Positions 25,914 to 34,218 of a stretch of 64,000 nt of DNA are shown piece after piece (the stretch's first letter is position 1; each line of letters opens with the position of its first letter). The DNA is taken from assembly GCA_021780535.1 (NCBI GenBank), contig JAJXYN010000009.1, positions 186,001-250,000 on the forward strand, written 5' to 3'. The DNA is from a bacterium (GTDB lineage: Bacteria > Patescibacteria > ABY1 > JAGPKW01). The notes under the pieces were generated by a model. That model did no database searches. It was not told the DNA's origin and worked only from the letters and a program-made list of their open reading frames with translations. The translations under genes and the position numbers were made by a program.

Positions 25914-26123
25914 TTATTCAATAATTATTTCTTTATCTTTTATTAAAAATTTACTCTTGATGCACCCCGTTAATTGTTTCTTCTGTTCTATATTTCCATC
26001 TCTCAATATAAACTTAGCATAAGTTTTCATATCAATAATATCATTGTGATTATCTTCTTTAGATATGCCAAGAACGTTTCTTCTAAAACTATTATATCTC
26101 TGTATTTCTTCTTCTCTAATATA
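25914..26123 (-). pseudogene. 3' relic of a second serine recombinase
   Basis: About 210 bp that match the 3' end of the recombinase at 8147-9439 over most positions, including the strings for the last 60-70 codons and the TAA stop (complement at 25914-25916). Compared with the intact gene, 78 bp are missing between two TTCTTCTTC strings (8342-8350 and 8420-8428 in the intact gene), an in-frame deletion across a nine-base direct repeat. The match ends at about 26123, so the catalytic and zinc-ribbon parts are gone. The differences scattered along the match mean it is not a recent copy. Confidence 0.85.
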
Positions 26124-26195
26124 AATTTAAGCATGAATAATGGACTTTTTAATGTTTTTATGCTAATAAATTAGTAATAACATATGGAGGTTTAT

Positions 26196-26786
26196 ATGAA
26201 CTTATCAAAATTAATTGATTCTTTTGTGAATAATGAAAGGAATGAAGATGTTCTTTTCTATTTTCAAGAAATCTTCAATCAAGAAGGTTTTGGACAGAAT
26301 AGATTTCATAAGTATGACGTTCTAAATCACACAAGAAAACTAGTAAAACAGTACAGGAAAGCTGATTTTATCTCTGAAAAAGTAAGAACCTATCTTTCTG
26401 AAATTATTGATGGTATTTCCAAAGACCTACTACTCCAAGTTGCTATGTGCTTTCATGATTCTGGAAAGAAAATAATGAAAGACTCTACCGGAAGTATGAA
26501 AGGACATGCTGAATATACTGTAAAAAATCAACTTGAAGAAATATCTAAAAGATTTGGTTTTACAGAAAATCAGAAAATGTATGTCGGCAATATTATTCTT
26601 TATCATGACTTCATCTTGAGTGATAGTGAAGAAGTAAATAAATTCTTGAAAGATAATCACATTGAAGTCGAAGGATTAATTATTTCTCTAGTAGATATTC
26701 TTTCTACCCAAGGTGAGGAAGCTTTTGGTGAAGAAGATATGACAAGAATTGATTTTGGTAAAGAAAAATTGTTGAATGTTTTGTAG
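26196..26786 (+). CDS. HD-domain phosphohydrolase
   Basis: A 196-residue protein. It has the HD-superfamily metal set: NHTRKL, then CFHDSGK near residue 86, GHAEYT, ILYHD and a late VDILS. I chose ATG 26196 because GGAGG (26186-26190) lies five bases upstream; an in-frame ATG at 26184 would put the ribosome-binding site inside the gene. It is similar in layout to small HD hydrolases acting on nucleotides or metabolites; the substrate is unknown. The third-position C/G content looks higher than in the island genes. A terminator follows at 26792. Confidence 0.8.
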   Translation: MNLSKLIDSFVNNERNEDVLFYFQEIFNQEGFGQNRFHKYDVLNHTRKLVKQYRKADFISEKVRTYLSEIIDGISKDLLLQVAMCFHDSGKKIMKDSTGSMKGHAEYTVKNQLEEISKRFGFTENQKMYVGNIILYHDFILSDSEEVNKFLKDNHIEVEGLIISLVDILSTQGEEAFGEEDMTRIDFGKEKLLNVL

Positions 26787-26791
26787 TAATA

Positions 26792-26811
26792 CCTCAATTT
26801 TGATATTGAGG
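26792..26811 (+). terminator. terminator of HD gene
   Basis: CCTCAA/TTGAGG stem followed on the plus strand by GCTTTTATTTTATT. Confidence 0.75.
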
Positions 26812-26830
26812 GCTTTTATTTTATTAAATA

Positions 26831-26982
26831 TCTAATATTAGCCAATAATTATCAATATAAGTCAATCAAATACTACGCTACATACTGTTCAATTTGTCCA
26901 ATTTTTTCTATTGAAAAATGAGATGCTAATGCATTTAAGACACTCTTCTCTGAAGTATCAAAATGCTTGCTGGTATTGAACT
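26831..26982 (+). repeat. direct repeat B, copy 2
   Basis: The 152-bp partner of 23370-23521, in the same orientation and 3,461 bp away. The hairpin arm of copy 1 is destroyed here by clustered changes (about 26934-26945). It lies between the HD gene and the promoter at 27007. Confidence 0.88.
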
Positions 26983-27006
26983 AAATATGGTGGATTAGTT
27001 TTAAAT

Positions 27007-27035
27007 TTGACTTTATTGTTTAAAAGATGTATAAT
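27007..27035 (+). promoter_or_regulatory. sigma-70 promoter
   Basis: TTGACT (27007-27012), a 17-base spacer and a perfect TATAAT (27030-27035), driving the small gene at 27066. Confidence 0.85.
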
Positions 27036-27065
27036 ATGTATATTGAATTCCATAGGAGGGGTTTT

Positions 27066-27383
27066 ATGTTAAAAGTTCAAAGAAACGAAAAAACTCCCAA
27101 CATTGTGGAGTTTTATAGTGAAGAGTACAAGGATGGCAAAGAGCCTGAAATTACTCTTAATGAAGAGACTGGTTCACTTATTCTCTACAAGACTTTCAAA
27201 CATGTTCCAATTGAAATTAATGTAATGTTTGAAGTCAAAATGAAAAGAGAAAAACGAAAAAGAACAGAGGATGAAAAAAAACTTCTAAAATCTCAACTGA
27301 CTCAGAAATGTAGTCATTCTGGAGATGAAATAAGAATAATTTCTTCATTCAATGATTATTACTCGTTTGAGACTAGTCATTGA
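27066..27383 (+). CDS. small hypothetical protein
   Basis: A 105-residue, charged, soluble protein (MLKVQRNEKTPNIVEFYSEE at the start), with a basic middle stretch KMKREKRKRTEDEKK. The start at 27066 is fixed by a strong Shine-Dalgarno site GGAGGGG and the promoter at 27007; an upstream ATG at 27027 would lie inside the -10 box. No family is recognised. It ends in a terminator (27384-27415). Codon use is less AT-biased than in the island. Confidence 0.75.
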   Translation: MLKVQRNEKTPNIVEFYSEEYKDGKEPEITLNEETGSLILYKTFKHVPIEINVMFEVKMKREKRKRTEDEKKLLKSQLTQKCSHSGDEIRIISSFNDYYSFETSH

Positions 27384-27415
27384 TGAGCAAGCTAAAATAA
27401 CAGCCTGCTCTTTTT
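27384..27415 (+). terminator. terminator of small hypothetical gene
   Basis: GAGCA/TGCTC stem extended by AGC/GCT-type pairs, followed by TTTTTATTTT. Confidence 0.75.
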
Positions 27416-27418
27416 ATT

Positions 27419-28126
27419 TTATGCCGATAAAGCATCTAAAGCATTTTCATAAGACTTTATTATACTTAGATATTGTCTTACTACTTCTATCTTATATTCT
27501 CTTGGAAGATTTGTATTACTCTTAATTTCATCTTTATCTTCCTCTATTTTAATCAAAGCTACTTCTAGTCTAGATTTTCTTTCATCTAATGACCTTTTAT
27601 CATCAAGCATATCAAAAGTTTCAATGCCATAAATATATGAACTTAAATTTTCAAACTCTCTACTTTCAATTGATTCTTTGCAAAGATTCATATTTTCAAT
27701 ATTTCTTTCTAAATCTAGAATAGCATCTGGATTTGTATTGCTTTCTAATCTTTTTTGCAATCTAGCTATAGTTTCATTAAACTTATCAATATATGCTTGT
27801 TTTAATAAAGGAATACCATCTTCTAATAGTTCTGAGAATATTTCATTATCTATTCTTCTTTTTAAATTTCCTGCATTATATGCACTTGGAATTTCTTCTT
27901 TTTGTCTTGATAGTCTAGCAACCATTTTACCTATTTCTGGACTTCTAACACTGGCATTATCCATCTGTTTTCTAAGAAAACTATCTATCTTTGAAAAATA
28001 ACCATATAAAGTGGTTTTTAATTCTATTAAATCTTTATCGTCATCATTTAATTTTTCTCCTAAATTCCTTCTTCTTTCTTCTTCTGTTGGGTTTACTTTC
28101 CATTCATTTGAGTTATCTAATGACAT
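27419..28126 (-). CDS. hypothetical helical (coiled-coil) protein
   Basis: A 235-residue, highly charged and almost entirely helical protein with no signal peptide or membrane segment, for example FNETIARLQKRLESN and RSLDERKSRLEVALIKIEED. No family is recognised. It is convergent with the small gene at 27066 and is followed across a gap by the minus-strand P-type ATPase terminator. It may mark the transition from the island back to core sequence. Confidence 0.65.
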   Translation of the reverse strand: MSLDNSNEWKVNPTEEERRRNLGEKLNDDDKDLIELKTTLYGYFSKIDSFLRKQMDNASVRSPEIGKMVARLSRQKEEIPSAYNAGNLKRRIDNEIFSELLEDGIPLLKQAYIDKFNETIARLQKRLESNTNPDAILDLERNIENMNLCKESIESREFENLSSYIYGIETFDMLDDKRSLDERKSRLEVALIKIEEDKDEIKSNTNLPREYKIEVVRQYLSIIKSYENALDALSA

Positions 28127-28240
28127 ACCTATTATTTTATTAATTATATGAGCTTATTATACTTAAATAAATTACTTGAATCAAATATATAAACAAAAAA
28201 CAACTCCGATGATTATCTACAGTTTTATCATGCTGAAACA

Positions 28241-28271
28241 AAAAGAAGATGTATTAATTGCATCTTCTTTT
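28241..28271 (-). terminator. terminator of the CtpE-like ATPase
   Basis: AAAAGAAGATG (28241-28251) pairs with CATCTTCTTTT (28261-28271); on the minus strand a T-run TTTTTGTTT follows. The hairpin begins at the stop codon of the ATPase gene. Confidence 0.8.
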
Positions 28272-30642
28272 ATTTATAAAGTTTTACTTTTACGTTATTT
28301 TTATATTTATTATAATCAAACCATTTTCTCATTATTATATATTGCATTAGTCCGAAAAATATTATTATACCTATCATTCCTAAGGCCTTTACTGGTTCTA
28401 ATGGTTTTATGTCAAAAAAATGTGATAATGGAGCATTATACATTACAAATAATAAAAATATTATAATTATAAATGCGAATAAATATAATGCTTTTTTTTC
28501 TTTTTTATCACTTGAGGCACCATAAGCTTTTGGTGCTAACATAAAAAACCAATACCCTAAAGCTATAATTACAATAACTACATAACTGTTAGATCCATCT
28601 ATTTTAGAATTAACAGGACTTAGCGCGAAAGTTATTATTGATGCTAGTGCTATAAATATACTATTAATAGCACAGAATGGTAATATTTTTTTGAAAAACA
28701 ATTGTTGTGGATTTGCTCCTTCTTTATGTGCTGGAAATAATCCCCAATAAAGAAATGGGATAAATACTGTGCAAACATTTATAATCGTTATATTTCTTGG
28801 AGACATTGGGTATGTAAAGCCTAAAAAAGATACTCCAACAAATAATAAAAACCCTATCATTACTTTGTTTAGAAAAATACTTGTAACTAATTCTATGTTT
28901 GTAATAATTGTTTCAGCCATATTAACTCCAATAGGTAGTGCGGCAAAACTATTATTCATTAAAACTATTTGTGCTATCTGTCTTGTTGCCCCAGCACCAT
29001 TAAACATGGCTATACCTAAATCTGATTTTTTTATAGCGAGGGCATCATTTGCTCCATCTCCGACCATCGCTGTAAATCCTTTTGTTTTTAATATTTCTAC
29101 TATTTTTTCTTTTTGATCTGGGGTTATTCTTGCAAATATATTGCAATTTTCTATTTTTTTCTCCAATTTTTCATTACTCCATTTTTTTATTTCTGGCCCA
29201 GTTATTATTAGTTCTGTATTTTTAATTCCTGCTTCACAAGCTATTACTCTTACTGTTTCTGGATTATCACCAGATATTACTCTTATATTAACGCCTCTTT
29301 TTTGAAAGAAATTTATAATATTTTTTGTCCCATGTCTTAATGGATTATCTAAAACAAATAATCCTAATGGTTCTATTGATTCTTTAGAAAGTTTTTTAGA
29401 GTGTAAGATTGGCTTTTGTGTTCTTGCTATAAGAACTAAACGCTTTGCTTTTGGTGTATAAAAATTAATTTTATTTTGAAGCCAATCACGTTTTTCTTTT
29501 GTATTTATATAAGACAATAAAACATCTGGAGCACCAACCACTACTGATACTTTATTGTTATTTATTTTTATTGTTGCATGACTATATTTATATTGTGAAG
29601 AAAATGGTAAAAGATTAATTAATTCTGCTGTTACTTTTTTTGTTATAACTTTTTTTACTATAGCCCTCATAGTTTCGGTGCCGTCTTCTGTTAATCTTAC
29701 ATATTCTTTTATAAGTGTTGATATATAAGATATTTTTTCTTTCCCGAATACTTCTATTTTTTCTAAATGTGGTGTGTTTTCTGTTAATGTTCCAGTTTTA
29801 TCTATACAAAGATTTTTTATTCTTCCTAACTTTTCTGTTGCATTAATTTCTTGTAACAATACCTGCTCCTTAAACATTTTGAGTGCTCCGTAAGCAAAGA
29901 ATATTGTTATGGAAAGAATAAGACCTTGTGGTACTAATGTACTTGTTAGTGTTGCTATATCTTTAACCATAGAAACAAAAAGATCATTTATTGAAAGTCC
30001 ATATATAATTATATAAATTACAGTAGCAATTAATAAATATGTCATGTATTTAATAAAAGTACTAAGAGTTTTTTGTATTGGACTTAAATTTAAAGAATAT
30101 TTTTTAATTTCTTCTGTCATTCCTGAGATATAACTTTCTTTTGGTGTTGTTATAACTTTTATAATGCCAAATCCAGCAGTAACTATGTTGCCTGCTAATA
30201 TTTCATTGTTTTGGTGTTTTAATATACTTCTAGATTCTCCAGTTATTAAGGCTTCATTAGTTGCTAGCCCATAATTTTCTATTAATATACCATCTGCTGG
30301 TACTTGATCACCAAGTTTAATTTTTAATTTATCTCCATTACAAATTTTGTCTATTGAAATTAAAACTTCATTTCCTTTTTTATCTATCAATATAGCTTGT
30401 GGCGTCATCAATAATTGTAATTTTTCAAGTGCTATTTTGGCTCTTAATTCTTGGAAAATACCTATAACTATATTAAGTACAAAAACAATGGATAAAAATA
30501 ATGCGTCACGATATTCTTTAAAATAAAATAATAATGAAATTACAATAAAAAATAAAAAATTAACTAGAGTAATAAAATTTCTAAATATTACTGGCTTAAT
30601 ATTTTTTATAATCAAATTATATATAGAAGAACTATTTGACAT
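28270..30642 (-). CDS. cation-transporting P-type ATPase (CtpE-like)
   Basis: A 790-residue integral membrane pump with about ten membrane helices. It has the actuator motif ALITGES, the phosphorylation motif CIDKTGTLTEN and the hinge GDGANDALAIKKSDLGIAMF. There is no N-terminal metal-binding domain. The M4 region LVPQGLILSITIFF followed by QEINATEKLGRI resembles the VPEGL signature of cation-transporting ATPase E, a family linked to Ca2+ uptake in mycobacteria. Substrate is inferred from that resemblance. It is divergent from a second P-type ATPase at 30983. Confidence 0.85.
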   Translation of the reverse strand: MSNSSSIYNLIIKNIKPVIFRNFITLVNFLFFIVISLLFYFKEYRDALFLSIVFVLNIVIGIFQELRAKIALEKLQLLMTPQAILIDKKGNEVLISIDKICNGDKLKIKLGDQVPADGILIENYGLATNEALITGESRSILKHQNNEILAGNIVTAGFGIIKVITTPKESYISGMTEEIKKYSLNLSPIQKTLSTFIKYMTYLLIATVIYIIIYGLSINDLFVSMVKDIATLTSTLVPQGLILSITIFFAYGALKMFKEQVLLQEINATEKLGRIKNLCIDKTGTLTENTPHLEKIEVFGKEKISYISTLIKEYVRLTEDGTETMRAIVKKVITKKVTAELINLLPFSSQYKYSHATIKINNNKVSVVVGAPDVLLSYINTKEKRDWLQNKINFYTPKAKRLVLIARTQKPILHSKKLSKESIEPLGLFVLDNPLRHGTKNIINFFQKRGVNIRVISGDNPETVRVIACEAGIKNTELIITGPEIKKWSNEKLEKKIENCNIFARITPDQKEKIVEILKTKGFTAMVGDGANDALAIKKSDLGIAMFNGAGATRQIAQIVLMNNSFAALPIGVNMAETIITNIELVTSIFLNKVMIGFLLFVGVSFLGFTYPMSPRNITIINVCTVFIPFLYWGLFPAHKEGANPQQLFFKKILPFCAINSIFIALASIITFALSPVNSKIDGSNSYVVIVIIALGYWFFMLAPKAYGASSDKKEKKALYLFAFIIIIFLLFVMYNAPLSHFFDIKPLEPVKALGMIGIIIFFGLMQYIIMRKWFDYNKYKNNVKVKLYK

Positions 30643-30982
30643 TATTTATTTAAAAACCTTTTATTTATACATATATTCTATAAGCAAAAAGACTTAATGT
30701 CTATTTATTATACAAGTTCAGTATATAAATTCAGATATATTTTTACTAAAATATGTTATAATAACGCCAACAACATGAATAATTTTGAATTTTTTAATTA
30801 TTACAAATGTGTATCTATTGAATTTATAATCTACCTTACCTTACGATACTTTCAAAATATTATTAATTTAATCTCTATTAATACAAAATTATTATTTTTT
30901 TAATCGTATTATAATGATGAACTTCTTTTATTAAACTACAGAATATATAATATTAATTACTATTATTAAAAAGTTTTAATTT
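30643..30982. other. intergenic region between divergent P-type ATPases
   Basis: A 340-bp AT-rich gap. It contains a TATAAT at 30757-30762 without a convincing -35, and short frames such as a 42-codon one at 30775 with no ribosome-binding site or recognisable product. I see no repeat or RNA here; it should hold the promoters of both pumps. Confidence 0.5.
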
Positions 30983-33346
30983 ATGAAAAATAACAAGTAC
31001 TCAGGATTAACAACATTTGAAGCTAATGAAAGATTAAAGCGATTTGGTTTGAATGATGTTGCTGAACAAAAAGATAATTTTGTTAAAAAATTTTTGGAAC
31101 CACTTTATTCTCCTATGTCATTAATGCTTTTGGGTGCCTCTATTTTGTCCTTTGTTGATGGAAAGATTTTTGATTTTTATTTTATATTTGGATTATATTT
31201 TGTAAATTATATAATTCAAAAATGGCAAGAATTTAAAGCCGATAAAGCCATTGACGAACTTAGAGAAAAATTATCTTTTAATGTTTTAACATTGAGAGAC
31301 AATAAATGGATTAATATTAATGCTAAACAATTAGTGCCGGGAGATATTATAAAACTTGGTCTTGGGAGTATAATTCCTGCTGATGCTATAATAATATCTT
31401 CTAAAAATTTATCTATTAATGAAGCTGTATTAACTGGAGAATCTTTACCGAAAGAAAAAAAAGAAAATGATATTATGTATTCTAGTTCTTATATTACTTC
31501 TGGTAGTGTTGAGGCTGAAATTTCTGCTACTGGCAAAAATACCAACTTTGGTAAAACTATATTTTCAATAGAGCAAAGATCTGATAAAAGTATTTTGGAA
31601 AAAGATGTTTTGAGTATTACAAGATTTTTAATGATTATAAGTATTATAGCTGTTTTAATTCTTACTATTGTTTTCTTCCTTAAAGGATCTAATTTCGAAG
31701 ATATAATGACTCTTGATTTAAGTTTAATAATTGCTGGAATTCCTGTAGCCACCCCTGCTGTTATGGCAATTATATTAAGTATTGGAGCTAGTGAATTGGC
31801 AAAAAAAATGGTTGTTATAAGAAGATTATCAGCTCTTCAAGATTTGGCTAATGTTAATTTATTATTAACAGATAAAACAGGAACGTTAACAAAAAATGAA
31901 ATTCAAATTACAAATATCATTTCTTACCAAAAAGAATTAAGCACTAATGACATTATTAAATTAGCTAGATACGCCACATCATCAGACACTCCAGATTCTA
32001 TAGATCTAGCAGTTATTAAAAAATTTGAAGCTACTGGCTTACTTTTACCTAAAACAAAAATATTAAAATTTATTCCTTATGACTCTGAAAGAAAAAGATC
32101 TACTACTATTATTAAGAATGGAAATGAAAAAATATTAATAAGTTTAGGCGCCCCACAAATAATAGAAGATCTTGATGGATATAGTTCAAAAGATGTTATT
32201 TTAAAATTTAGAAAAGATATTGCAAAAGCAGCATCTGGTGGTTTTAGGGTTTTAGCAATAGCTACTAAAATTAGTGATGAGGAAGAAAAGAATATGAGAA
32301 TAGTTGGATTACTTTTATTATCCGATCCTCTTGATGAAACATCAAAAGATACAATATCTTTTATGAAAGAAAATGGGATTAATGTAAAAATGGTTACTGG
32401 AGATAATATAGCAATTGCTGAGAGAATATCCAAAGAATTAAATTTATTTGGCAGAGTTCTTTCCTCTGAGGAAACTATAAATTTATACAATAGAAAAATA
32501 ACAAAAAAAGATTTTAAAAATATTGCAACTTTTTCTGAAATATTACCAAAAGATAAATACGAACTAGTTAGGGCTTTTAAAGAAAATTATATAGTTGCAT
32601 CTACTGGAGACGGAATCAACGACTTACCTGCTATCAAGACTGCTAATGTAGGAATAGCTGTTTCTAGTGCTGTTAGTGCTTTAAAGAGCTTAGCTGACAT
32701 TGTTTTACTTGGTCGTGGTATTGCTGTTATAAAAGATGCTATTATAGAATCAAGAAAAATATTTACTAGAATTTATAATTACTCTGTATATAGGATTTCT
32801 GAAAGTTTTAGATTAATTATCACAATATTAATACTTGGAATAATTTTTGGATCTTACCCCCTTCAACCCCTTCAACTTATTTTATTAGCATTTTTAAATG
32901 ATATACCAATAATTTCATTAGCGTATGACAGAGTAAAAATTTCATCAAAACCATCAGAAATAAATACAAAAAAAAGAATTTATTTGAGTTTATTATTTGG
33001 TTTTGTTGGTGTTATAAATAGTATATTATTATTTTTAATAACTATTTACATATTTCATTTCCCTTTACCAATCGTTCAAACTATGTTCTTTCTCAAATTA
33101 ACCGTTGGCGGGCATTTACTTGTTTTCGTGGCTCATACAGAAGAAAAATGGTTTAAATTTTTACCTAGTAAAATTGTTATTATTGCAACAATGACTACAC
33201 AAATAATAGCAACAATATTAGCTATAACTGGATTCCTAATGCCTGCTAAAATTTCTCCTTTATTGGCTTTGTGTGTATGGATATGGTCATTTTTCTGGAT
33301 GCAAATTTCTGATCTAATGAAATATATTAAGAATAAATTTAAATAA
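30983..33346 (+). CDS. P-type ATPase, plasma-membrane proton-pump-like (type IIIA)
   Basis: A 787-residue pump. The N-terminal cation-ATPase domain is followed by VLTGES, the phosphorylation motif LLTDKTGTLTKNE and GDGINDLPAIKTANVGIAV. M4 (AGIPVATPAVMAIILSIGASELAKK) and the helix after the hinge (SALKSLADIVLLG) resemble H+-ATPases of the PMA/type IIIA group. It would extrude protons and build membrane potential. It is divergent from the CtpE-like pump and 29 bases upstream of a co-directional hydrolase gene. No Shine-Dalgarno site. Confidence 0.85.
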   Translation: MKNNKYSGLTTFEANERLKRFGLNDVAEQKDNFVKKFLEPLYSPMSLMLLGASILSFVDGKIFDFYFIFGLYFVNYIIQKWQEFKADKAIDELREKLSFNVLTLRDNKWININAKQLVPGDIIKLGLGSIIPADAIIISSKNLSINEAVLTGESLPKEKKENDIMYSSSYITSGSVEAEISATGKNTNFGKTIFSIEQRSDKSILEKDVLSITRFLMIISIIAVLILTIVFFLKGSNFEDIMTLDLSLIIAGIPVATPAVMAIILSIGASELAKKMVVIRRLSALQDLANVNLLLTDKTGTLTKNEIQITNIISYQKELSTNDIIKLARYATSSDTPDSIDLAVIKKFEATGLLLPKTKILKFIPYDSERKRSTTIIKNGNEKILISLGAPQIIEDLDGYSSKDVILKFRKDIAKAASGGFRVLAIATKISDEEEKNMRIVGLLLLSDPLDETSKDTISFMKENGINVKMVTGDNIAIAERISKELNLFGRVLSSEETINLYNRKITKKDFKNIATFSEILPKDKYELVRAFKENYIVASTGDGINDLPAIKTANVGIAVSSAVSALKSLADIVLLGRGIAVIKDAIIESRKIFTRIYNYSVYRISESFRLIITILILGIIFGSYPLQPLQLILLAFLNDIPIISLAYDRVKISSKPSEINTKKRIYLSLLFGFVGVINSILLFLITIYIFHFPLPIVQTMFFLKLTVGGHLLVFVAHTEEKWFKFLPSKIVIIATMTTQIIATILAITGFLMPAKISPLLALCVWIWSFFWMQISDLMKYIKNKFK

Positions 33347-33375
33347 TATTTAATTAAATAAGTAATTTAAATTTT

Positions 33376-34164
33376 ATGAATGAAAAAATTGTACAAATAA
33401 AAAATATTAAAGGTATTTTTGTAGAAGTAGAAACAAAAGATAAAAAAGAAATAATCTTAATGTTTGGCGGGTTTGAAAGACCTGCTACTGTTGAGAAAAA
33501 GTTTACCGTTCTATCTTCTAAATTATCTGAAAAAAATATTCCCTCTTTTAGATTTGATTTTTCCGGCATTGGACTTTCTTATTTTTCTGATTTTTCAAAT
33601 ACTACAATTGATAAAATGATTAGTGACTTTATTTCTGTATATGAATATTTTACTAATAACGGTTATGAAAAAATTTCTATAGTTTGTCATTCTCTTTCTT
33701 CTTGTGTTGTTGCAAAAATTATTAATAATAAAAATATAAAATTAAATAAAATAATTTTTATCGCCCCTGCTCTAAATCAAAAAGAATTATTAAGATATTG
33801 GTTTGCTCAAAAAGTGGCTGGCAAAATTGATAAAAATATTGACGTTTCTTTTGATAATTATCTACAATATTTTAATGAAGAGGAATTTATAAAAGATTGT
33901 AATAAAGAAAATAAAGAAACAAAAAATAATTTCTTAAAGCCTGAATATTTCTTACAAAATAAAGATATTGATTATTCTATATTTATAAAAAATACAAAAA
34001 ATATTTTATTAGTGCATGGCAAAAATGATAAAATTGTTCCATTTGAAAGTTTAAATATAAAATTTGAAAATAAAATATTTGTTGAAAATGGAGATCATGA
34101 CTTAGAAAGACCTTCTATGTTTAGCCAATGGATTGAAACTGCTTTTAACTTTTTAACAAAATAA
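33376..34164 (+). CDS. alpha/beta hydrolase
   Basis: A 262-residue alpha/beta hydrolase. The nucleophile elbow is CHSLSS (the G-x-S-x-G variant H-S-L-S-S), an oxyanion-type loop FGGFERPA lies early, LLVHGKNDKIVPFE carries the acid residue, and the catalytic His is in ENGDHDLERP. The substrate is unknown; the fold is shared by esterases, lipases and peptidases. It follows the proton-pump-like ATPase by 29 bases and may be co-transcribed with it. A bidirectional terminator follows. Confidence 0.85.
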   Translation: MNEKIVQIKNIKGIFVEVETKDKKEIILMFGGFERPATVEKKFTVLSSKLSEKNIPSFRFDFSGIGLSYFSDFSNTTIDKMISDFISVYEYFTNNGYEKISIVCHSLSSCVVAKIINNKNIKLNKIIFIAPALNQKELLRYWFAQKVAGKIDKNIDVSFDNYLQYFNEEEFIKDCNKENKETKNNFLKPEYFLQNKDIDYSIFIKNTKNILLVHGKNDKIVPFESLNIKFENKIFVENGDHDLERPSMFSQWIETAFNFLTK

Positions 34165-34187
34165 ATGATTTAAATTTTAATAAATAA

Positions 34188-34214
34188 AATAAGCCGGCTT
34201 AACGTCGGCTTATT
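34188..34214. terminator. bidirectional terminator
   Basis: AATAAGCCG (34188-34196) pairs with CGGCTTATT (34206-34214), with further GC pairing in the loop, between two convergent genes. Confidence 0.8.
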
Positions 34215-34218
34215 GATT

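Noticed and set aside
25974..26174. A 66-codon plus-strand frame over the recombinase relic.
   Set aside because: It is the antisense shadow of the relic, whose similarity to the real recombinase is on the minus strand.
30697..30903. A 68-codon frame between the two divergent ATPases.
   Set aside because: No ribosome-binding site, no recognisable sequence, and it lies where both promoters must be.
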